In this document: positions 57,290-64,000 of the stretch, one piece after another
Layout: each line of letters begins with the position of its first letter
Position numbering within the stretch: position 1 is the first letter of the stretch
Source: Eumeta japonica
Lineage: Eukaryota > Arthropoda > Insecta > Lepidoptera > Psychidae
Reading direction: 5' to 3'
Length of the DNA stretch: 64,000 bases
NCBI GenBank assembly: GCA_005406025.1
Contig: BGZK01000075.1
Span: 1-64,000, forward strand
Made by a program: the position numbers and the translations under genes
The notes under the pieces: generated by a model
Databases searched by the model: none
Told to the model about the DNA's origin: nothing
What the model saw: only the letters and a program-made list of their open reading frames with translations

Positions 57290-57530
57290 ATAGGTCGGGA
57301 CACGAATACTATAGAACAGTATACGCTACAGCGAACGAGGCGCGTGTCCGGTTGTTGCGGAAGTGGTCACAGCGCGGCGAGGCCGCGCGCGCCGGCTGAT
57401 TGATCATTTCACCGAGTTCCTGCTCGCGGCGCGAGGCCGACCGCCATTGTTCGCCCGAGGAAAGCCGACGCCGCCGGACGCCGAAAATCCATACCGAATT
57501 TCTGCTCCATTTACTTATTTACGTACCGTA
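57290..57530 (+). promoter_or_regulatory. GC-rich promoter-like block
   Basis: CpG-dense DNA (GCGCGGCGAGGCCGCGCGCG; GACGCCGCCGGACGCCG) in AT-rich surroundings, as for active 5' ends in such genomes. The plus strand is open for 75 codons from 57363 (MVTARRGRARRLIDHFTEFL), Arg/Ala/Pro-rich with no family match. It may be 5' UTR plus a short upstream ORF, or simply GC-rich. Confidence 0.35.
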
Positions 57531-57884
57531 TTCTTAGATTGTTATTTCGGCGTGGTATCGTATCGTGACAGTGTCGCATTTGCATTTTGAAATTAGTTAA
57601 CATATAGCAAAAAAATTTAATTCAAATTGTGATATCAATAGATTTAAATAAACCGTTGAAAGATGAAAAACTTGTAGGATCGTGAGTGGAATGCATTTTG
57701 CAAATTGTGTCAGTTTTATACGTTTATTCGGATAACGAATAAAGTCTGATATCCAATTCTTTTTTCTTATTCCCGTCGTAAATGAAGTAATAAATCGTGT
57801 TTCTAATAAAGTGCCGAGCATAAAATTAGAATAGGCGAAAAGACATAATTTAATTTTCATCTGTCATTGCTTCGATTAATTGCA

Positions 57885-58046
57885 GAATCGAGCCCTAGTC
57901 GGGGCGTGTCGTGCACGTTTAATTGTTATTGTCGGCGGTCTATAATTATTATGGACTATTAACTGTCGCTACCGACTCTTACAAAAAGTAGCAAGGTCCT
58001 AATAAAATCCGAACGTATTCGACAGCACGCCGCAGCCTGCTCAAGG
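57885..58046 (+). other. Exon-like block, possibly 5' UTR
   Basis: Preceded by GATTAATTGCAG and followed by GCTCAAG and GTACGA, an acceptor and donor pair. All three frames close inside, so it could only be non-coding exon. Composition is richer in GC than its flanks. It lies 0.4 kb after the promoter-like block. Confidence 0.25.
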
Positions 58047-59099
58047 TACGAAAACTATAATGCAATTAATGAGGAATACCTTTTCTAATAACATTGCTAT
58101 TGATTATATAATTCCGTAGTCTCCTTACATATTAATGCAGTTTCGGTCCGTCCGTCCGTCTGTCATCTCATTTGTATACGTATTGGAATAAATTTGTACA
58201 CGACTGTAAATTTTGATGATCAAAAAGACTACAATGAGATTATTTACATAAATAATACAATTTTATTAATAACCGTGTAAGCGAACTTGAATTTAAAAAA
58301 AAATAAATCGCTACAAATATTGTAAAGTGACTTTGGCTGTTACCTCCTCACGCTTAAACCGCTGAACCGATTTAGATGAAGTTCGGTATGGAGATTGAGT
58401 CCTGGAGAAGGACTTAATAGACTTTTTTGTTTGTTTGTCTGTTCGTTTATTTGTTTTATCGTAGCTCAACGATAGTTAAACTGATTTTAATGAACTTAAA
58501 TAGAGCACACCATTTTTTCATGTAAGGGTCTCTGTTTGTTTATCTTTCTGTCTATTTTTCTACATGTCTATTTATAACTCGACCATGAGAACGAATTATG
58601 ATGAAATTTAGAATTTAATGTTATGTAGAATATAGGTTATTCTGTATTTCTTTGTATGTTTATCTGTATGACTTCTTAGAACGAGAAAATTTAAAAGTCC
58701 TTAATTTTATTTTATTTTGTCGGCCATGCTTATTGTTTGGTCTGCTTATAGAAGAAGCGATGTTAGAACTGGCAATGGGGATTGAGAGGGAGGCGGGAGA
58801 GTAAGATACACTGTGAGAGAGTGAAGTAGAGCGAAGGCAAAAGCAAGAGAGTGTCAACAATCCGATTGTAACTATGTGATCAATAAAAAGAAAGCTCTAG
58901 TACATTAAAATGATTTATAAGGTTATTACACTGCGTCTTTTTCTATTATTAAAACATTACGAATGTGATAGTTTGTGTTGATCTTTGGTTGTTTGTAACT
59001 CAATCACGCATAAGCGGATGGATGGATTTATATGGAATTTAGCACACAAATAGAATATTTTCTGGACTATACATATGATATTTTGTACCTTCCAATTAA
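58047..59099. other. Intergenic DNA with dispersed-repeat words
   Basis: CCGTCCGTCCGTCTGTC (58147) and AACCGCTGAACCGATTTAGA (58358) belong to the same insect repeat type as 52400. 58735-58860 is GA-rich on the plus strand. No gene. Confidence 0.5.
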
Positions 59100-59436
59100 C
59101 ATTTGTCTGTGCAATAATCAACAAAAAACCGAAATCGATATCGGACTCGGGATCGATATCGTAATTGAGAATATGTTCTCAATTACGATATCGATCCCGA
59201 GTCCGATATGGCTTGGTAGAAAAGCCAAGCCATATCAAGCTATGGCTTGATTAGAAAAAAAGAGAGGGGCAGAAGTGAAACGGAGAATAAGACCTAATCA
59301 GAACTAACTGTGAAATCGGAACTTAAATCGAAAATGTGGTCGGATTGCTATTATCAATGACAGCAAGATTACTTGATATAGAATATGTGGAATTAATTAT
59401 ATTTCCATGCGGTCGGAGCCGCGGGCAAAAGCTAGT
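59100..59436 (+). repeat. Degenerate ATCGGAA tract with Helitron-like 3' end
   Basis: AAATCGATATCGGACTCGGG and similar words, a nested set of inverted repeats (59138-59241), then GCGG-TCGGAG-CCGC (59409-59422), GGGCAAAAG and CTAG before T. The hairpin plus CTAG/T fits a Helitron 3' terminus. GCCGCGGGCAAAAGCTAGT is a common end in lepidopteran genomes. Confidence 0.5.
59138..59209. repeat. Perfect 34-bp snap-back hairpin, 4-base loop
   Basis: Arms 59138-59171 and 59176-59209 are exact reverse complements around TATG. Overlapping it, ATATGGCTTGG (59206-59216) pairs with CCAAGCCATAT (59225-59235), and AAGCCATA pairs again with TATGGCTT just after. Confidence 0.92.
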
Positions 59437-59659
59437 GTCACTACATATACATATATATGTCTTAAAAAACAAACTTTCCTGCATAAGTCGTCGCCTTAAA
59501 TTTGTTACATGAAAAGTAAGCAATTTAGTTTTCCTATGAGATTAACCGATAAGCAAAGAATACTGGCGCCTTTTTAAGTTCTCTCACAAGCGTATTTATT
59601 TTGTAACGCCGCCTTAAATAGATTTAATATAAATAAAATTTTGTTCATTATTGAAACAA

Positions 59660-59960
59660 GACAGCAGTGTTAGCTCAGCGGTTAAAAGTATCATCCTCGG
59701 AACAGATGGTACCGGATTAGAATTTGACTAAGAACGGAATTGACCGATGAATCATAATTTACGTCAAATTGAATGACCAGTTCCGTCCCTTAGACGGCAG
59801 ATTAAACTGTAAGTCCCGCTCTCGGTCATCGCATCGGCAAGGGCCGTGGTTAGCAACTCCCGATTCGCATTGGATCAGAGATAAAAGTTAATCAAAGTTC
59901 GAACCCCTCATGACGAAACTAAAGGACTGTGGAAGGTATACACCTCAGCGATGGATTAAT
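59660..59960 (+). repeat. tRNA-derived SINE
   Basis: GTGTTAGCTCAGCGGTTAAA is a good A box and GGTACCGGATTAGAATTTGA a decayed B box about 40 bases on. A tRNA-unrelated body follows (TTAGACGGCAGATTAAACTG; CGGTCATCGCATCGGCAAGG; AAGTTCGAACCCCTCATGAC). No A-tail or tandem end can be fixed. Confidence 0.6.
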
Positions 59961-60045
59961 TAAAACTGATACAACTAAATGAATTATAAATTTATAATTA
60001 TTTGATAACTAAAAAACGTGGAATAAAATGAATTAAAAAATTAAA

Positions 60046-60298
60046 AATGAAAACCGCCTTCAAAAACATACTTAAATATTTTTTTAACAGACTTCAAAAA
60101 CAACTAATTAGTTGTTTTTGGAGTCGATTCTAGCTAAAGGGCAAAAGAAAATCTATAAACATAAATACGAAACGTTAAATCTCCTAACGACACATAACTG
60201 TGTCTGATTTATATTTAGGTGGAACAAACTTCAAACACAACTGACGTTTTTGAAGTCTGTTTAATGATTTTTTTTAAACATGTTTTTGAAGACAGTTC
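60046..60298. mobile_element. MITE-like inverted-repeat element
   Basis: AAACCGCCTTCAAAAACATA and ACAGACTTCAAAAACAACT on the left match, in reverse, GTTTTTGAAGTCTGTTTAAT and ATGTTTTTGAAGACAGTTC on the right (arms about 50 bp). The left part contains the perfect 26-bp palindrome CAAAAACAACTAA/TTAGTTGTTTTTG (60094-60119). No ORF. Confidence 0.65.
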
Positions 60299-60729
60299 TT
60301 ATTTTTATTTTATTTTATGTTCTTTTAAATCAATCTTTTATAAATCTATCTCTGTTATATCAGCGATGAGTTTTTTTTTGAGCCAGCATTTTAACGTGGG
60401 CGTACGTTTGTCAAAATAATTCAACACGATCATTATTTAGGAAACGTTATAGGATAAATCACAGAGATACAAATATCATTCATGAATAAATCAATTCAAA
60501 TAGTAGAATAATTTCAGAAATTATTGAGGGATGATATTATTTACAAAAATTACAGGAGTTAGAATAGTTACTTTCTATTGGAATACTAATTCAATTAATT
60601 TTTTAAAACAATTTTCTAAATACGAGAATAAATTGAAAATATATATTACTAATCTGAATATAATTAGTTTTCCTTGGCTTTGCCCGCGTTATTACAAAAT
60701 GAATTTCTAAATCTTTTATATCAACTGAT
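60299..60729. other. Intergenic DNA
   Basis: AT-rich; nothing recognised. Confidence 0.5.
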
Positions 60730-60880
60730 CACGATTCTAAAGCTGATACTACCTCCATTTTCAATTCCGGTCCTATTGTCGATTCCGATTCCTATTTTTT
60801 GTCAATTCCACACTCGTTTCTGTTCGAAATTCCGATGCTGATTCCGTTCTCGACCTCGCTTTCGATTTTTATGCCGTTTC
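60730..60880 (-). repeat. Degenerate TTCCGAT-type tract
   Basis: ATTGTCGATTCCGATTCC, AATTCCGATGCTGATTCCG and TTTCGATTTTTATGCCGTTTC form a pyrimidine-rich version, opposite in strand to 49300 and 59130. Confidence 0.6.
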
Positions 60881-61371
60881 CGTTCTTTTTTCGTTTATAT
60901 CACTCGAATATGAAATGTTTGTGTCTCCAAACAGCTATATTTACGGTTTGGTTAATTATTTTATATTCACAGTTGTACTATAAATATAAAAATAATTTGA
61001 TTAATAAACAATCGAAAAAGATCTACAATAATATCGTGGAGTAATAAATATTGTTAAAAGTGGATGCATTTTCGTAATGAAATAATAATAACAGTGATGG
61101 CATTTTTTTTTTTTGTAATACATCATGTGATATTAAGGTATAAGAATAACCTAACCTACGCACGCGCACTACGATTGCTCGCACTACGAGACCAATATCA
61201 ATGGGTTCTTCAAAATTCGCAGGCGTCATAAAGTTCAGGGTTGCTCCGACTTAATTCTACAGGAATGTATTATCGTTTGACCTTACCTAGACGACATTTC
61301 GGTGGCGCGCGTGTCGAAGTGCAAATCAACAACGGCGAAATATTGATTTTAAAAGTGTAGTCCTCAACAAC

Positions 61372-61388
61372 AAATGTCAGTCCGTGTT
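61372..61388 (+). CDS. Possible first coding exon (start and donor)
   Basis: CAACAACAA ATG TCAGTCCGTGTTAG is followed by GTAAGTATC, an almost ideal donor, and the ATG context is good for insects. It would code MSVRV and a split codon. The preceding 200 bases are richer in GC than their surroundings (GGTGGCGCGCGTGTCGAAG). No later exon can be named within the window, so the gene stays unidentified; it may also be chance. Confidence 0.3.
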
Positions 61389-61509
61389 AGGTAAGTATCT
61401 AATAAAAAATATACTATTTTTTTGTTTGCGGCAGGAATGGGTGATATGTACGTTTACATATAAATGATGTAATAATTGTAATATTCGGACAGAAGCATAT
61501 ATTTAACAG

Positions 61510-61790
61510 AACAATATTGGAGAGAGTTTTTGACTGTTTCATTCTGACCATAAGCTATCGGGTTCGAATCCTGAAACGGGCGGATTACCAATGAATTTTT
61601 ACTCATGTCAACTTAAACCACTTGTTCCTTGTCTCACGGAGCACCTTAAATCGGTGATTCAACATTGGTCACAACAGTCTTTAGCAAACCCCAACCTAAA
61701 ATGCAGGTACATCGAAGAAAGCTCAGTTCTCAGTCTGAAATAAAAATATAACGGAAGGATTTGCTTCAGTAGCAAGGCAATAAAAACTTT
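61510..61790 (+). repeat. SINE-like unit with perfect B box
   Basis: ATCGGGTTCGAATCCTGAAA contains the consensus Pol III B box GGTTCGAATCC. The A box upstream is decayed. A non-tRNA body with ATGCAGGTACATCGAAGAAA and an A-rich end TGAAATAAAAATATAAC follow. The body differs from the unit at 59660. Confidence 0.5.
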
Positions 61791-61959
61791 TAGTCGTATT
61801 TTAGTAGTATAACATGCAGTTTTCAATTCCTCGTCACAAACCTTTTCTCTTGGTACCTTAGGTAATCGTAATAATTATAACTGGGTTCCACCCACGCACA
61901 CGTCCACGTGGACATATAAATGAAGATTTTTCATCATTTATATCAAGAGTTTTTTTTTG

Positions 61960-62390
61960 AATCACACTTCTGATCCCCCCTTTACTCTAGGATTAAATTA
62001 TAATTCCACTGTCTGTTCCGATTTTGGTCTCGTTCTCTATTCCAATCCCAATTCTGCTGTAAACTCCCAGTTCGATTCAATTCCATTTCTGAAGTCGATG
62101 CCGCTCTCGATTATAATTATTCGTTATATCGATCAATGTACCCCATAGTTTTATTCTCGTGAAATACTATGTTTATTCTGTTACGTATTGTCTTGTTCAC
62201 TTAAGTAGGTGCAATAATAGTTGTATTGTTTGTGTGAGTACCACTATCGCTTACAGTTTGATGCCGATCCCAGGCCCAATCCTGATTCTGTCCCCAGTGT
62301 CACTTTTCGCCCTTGATTTCGAGGCCAGTTCCGATATCATTTCGGATTCCGTTTCGGTTCATGGTTCCAGTTTTGATTCCGGTCTATAAA
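61960..62390 (-). repeat. Degenerate TTCCGAT-type tract, two blocks
   Basis: Two blocks (61985-62115 and 62255-62385) of GTTCCGATTTTGGTCTCG, CGATTCAATTCCATTTC, GATGCCGATCCCAGGCCC and TTCCGATATCATTTCGG. The open frames here (61957-62148 and 62159-62389) are repeat by-products. Confidence 0.6.
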
Positions 62391-63377
62391 GACACAACGA
62401 TCGAGAAGCAACTATTCCATTACTAAACTCAATTGCCGAAAGTTCTTTGCCACTTTGCTATTGGACGAGCATTTTAGTGCTATGGCAATCCGCATGTCAG
62501 TTGCACTAACCTACTTCGTATTAGTACTAATGTAGCAAAACAAATTTTTGAATGTTATAAATCTTCCGATGAAACAATATTGATATACCAGACTTGTATG
62601 TTTATCCGGATGATCATAAATAACATATTCCTTAGAAACCGATAAAAATAGAACTTGTATCGTCCCTTCAAAGATTTATAATAAAAAAAAACTAACCAAA
62701 ATCGTAAAATCTACACAGACACGTAAGTGAAGCGAAAAAATCCACCGTGCCTATTATAATAGTATAAGATTACGCATACATATTTTAAAATCTGCACAAA
62801 ATCAAATAAATATTAAAAAACTTAAAGTCACGCGTGAAATATCGGAATCAAATTCTACGTTTCAGACTTAAAGAATAATTTATACCATTTAAAGGCTAAA
62901 ATAGCTTTTTATGCGAAAAAAATTTTTAGAGTCGGTGCAATAATTTCAAAGATTATTTTTTACAAATATAAAATTACAAAGTTTACCTCTTCACATATCA
63001 ATATAGAGCTCGAATTCTGTACATTAAAGCAACACTTTGCTTGTAGGTTTCGTAGTTCCATCTTGTTCGTGCTTTTGCACGTCGCAGTCTCATAATATCG
63101 CCTTTTCTTGATTGTTTATAATAAAATTGTAAATACGTGTTTCTTATGTGAACGTCTGTACTTAAGAATCAGAAGGGGCGATGGGTAAAATTAAATTATG
63201 AAAATTTTCTCTCCATTGTGTAGGGTGTCGTTGGATAGGTTATGGTTTTAAGTGAGTTTCTCTTGAAAGTGTACATTTTTCGACTTATTAGCTTTAATAA
63301 CTAGCTTATTAGCTTAGTCGTTAGCTTTGAATTTTCCCACTAACTCTCCAACAATGCCTGTTTGAAAATCAGCGTTT
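62391..63377. other. Intergenic DNA
   Basis: AT-rich; nothing recognised. Confidence 0.5.
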
Positions 63378-63550
63378 TAAATTTACTTTTTAACCGCCTT
63401 CAAAAAAGGAAAAGTTTCTCAATTCGCTTGTATTTGTATTATGTTACCTCAGAAATTCATTGTCATAAGCCATTTTAAAAATTATTTTGTTTTTAGTAAC
63501 AAAGTATTTTCAAGGCGGTCCCATTTTAATTTTATTGGTATTGTATCTTG
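63378..63550 (+). repeat. CGACTTCAAAAA-type dispersed repeat
   Basis: TTAACCGCCTTCAAAAAAGG, TCTCAATTCG and TTATGTTACCTCAGAAATTC are in the usual order of a widespread insect repeat. Related to 48085 and 60046. Confidence 0.55.
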
Positions 63551-63889
63551 GGTTTTGAATATATAACGGAAACTCCTAAAAATCGAATAGGAAAAGTGAT
63601 ATTGGTAACTTATAACTTACGACTTATGACTATCCAAGACTAGTTAGGTACTTCTTACCGAACTCCTTAGCGACAACAAGCACGAACGTTGAAGGTAGAC
63701 ACCAGAATTTTGTAATTAAAATATGCAACTTAGCCGTTTTTCTTTGGTTTCATGAGATTGGCATGAGATGTACTGTGGTTGTAAATGATTTTAATGGTAA
63801 TATTCATAAATCCGAATCCGAATTGTGTGGTCATTTTTGTTAGAACACGGATTTCGTTAGCCTCCTTGTTTCAGTTAGAGATCTGTCGT

Positions 63890-64000
63890 CATGTGGTTGT
63901 TTTTAACCGACTTCTTAAACAATTTGTTGTCATCCAAATCTAACAATACCAACCCTTCCAAACTTTCGACACGACTTAAGGCAATATACATTTATCCTTT
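63890..64000 (-). pseudogene. Helitron/Pif1-type helicase C-terminus at window edge
   Basis: The minus strand, entering from the right edge, reads MYIALSRVESLEGLVLLDLD, DNKLFKKSVKN. The pattern YVALSRV-SLEGL-L is motif VI of Pif1-family helicases, in insects almost always from Helitrons; the R of SRV contacts ATP. Only the last 35 or so residues lie in the window and there is a stop just before MYI, so at least this part is decayed. The rest would lie beyond base 64000. Host PIF1 is possible but less likely with this flank. Confidence 0.65.

Noticed and set aside
59660..59730. Functional tRNA gene
   Set aside because: The A box is good, but the B box is decayed and no cloverleaf with a plausible anticodon stem can be formed; a SINE head fits better.
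61957..62389. Two frames of 63 and 76 codons rich in S, P and I
   Set aside because: They arise from the degenerate TTCCGAT tracts.

Overview
The window looks like an AT-rich, repeat-laden piece of an insect nuclear genome, most likely a moth or butterfly. The grounds are two 5S rRNA copies with the Bombyx-type sequence, several dispersed repeats I know from Lepidoptera (from memory, not searched), and a dense mix of decayed Jockey, RTE and CR1-like LINEs, mariner, Helitron and Penelope-type remnants. There are no operons, and almost every long reading frame belongs to a mobile element. No element seems able to move: each has stops, frameshifts or missing domains.

Host content. On the minus strand lie exons that look like a GPI-anchored Ly6/three-finger protein. 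The last exon (14425-14651) has the DNC-N motif and a C-terminal hydrophobic tail, and the exon before it (15464-15572) joins in phase. A signal-peptide exon with a clean donor (34206-34281), backed by a GC-rich promoter-like stretch (to about 34490), may be exon 1. If so, the 18.6 kb between would be introns filled with transposons, with at least one Cys-bearing exon unidentified. An isolated terminal-exon-like ORF (27347-27424) sits between them. On the plus strand there are only hints: a GC-rich stretch at 57290-57530, an exon-like block at 57885-58046, and an ATG with a near-consensus donor at 61372-61388.

Layout. 1-5300: weak Helitron and RT remnants, then copy A of a 5S-bearing duplication (about 2640-5300, truncated 5S). 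5583-13610: Jockey cluster, with a minus-strand 3' half, a foldback junction, then three plus-strand pieces head to tail (3' end, a nearly full-length element, a 5' UTR). 14425-15572: Ly6-like exons. 15720-21560: a minus-strand CR1/Jockey-superfamily LINE split by a gag-only Jockey element (17904-20220) flanked by a target-site duplication. 22040-25200: minus-strand RTE. 27785-30410: plus-strand RTE-like LINE lacking its catalytic box. 33226-33720: mariner. 36758-38732: LINE C-terminus, Penelope-like GIY-YIG remnant, second mariner. 39551-40430: 85-bp minisatellite beside a Helitron helicase remnant. 41128-46000: copy B of the 5S-bearing duplication, with an intact-looking 5S gene and a 2.5 kb interruption. 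46-64 kb: foldback elements, SINE-like units, degenerate TTCCGAT tracts, a pipsqueak-type domain remnant, and a Pif1/Helitron helicase C-terminus at the right edge.

Most notable: the gag-only LINE with an intact insertion scar, the two-locus 5S-bearing repeat, the run of exact snap-back hairpins across unrelated elements, and a family of degenerate hexanucleotide tracts that end, at two loci, in Helitron-like termini.
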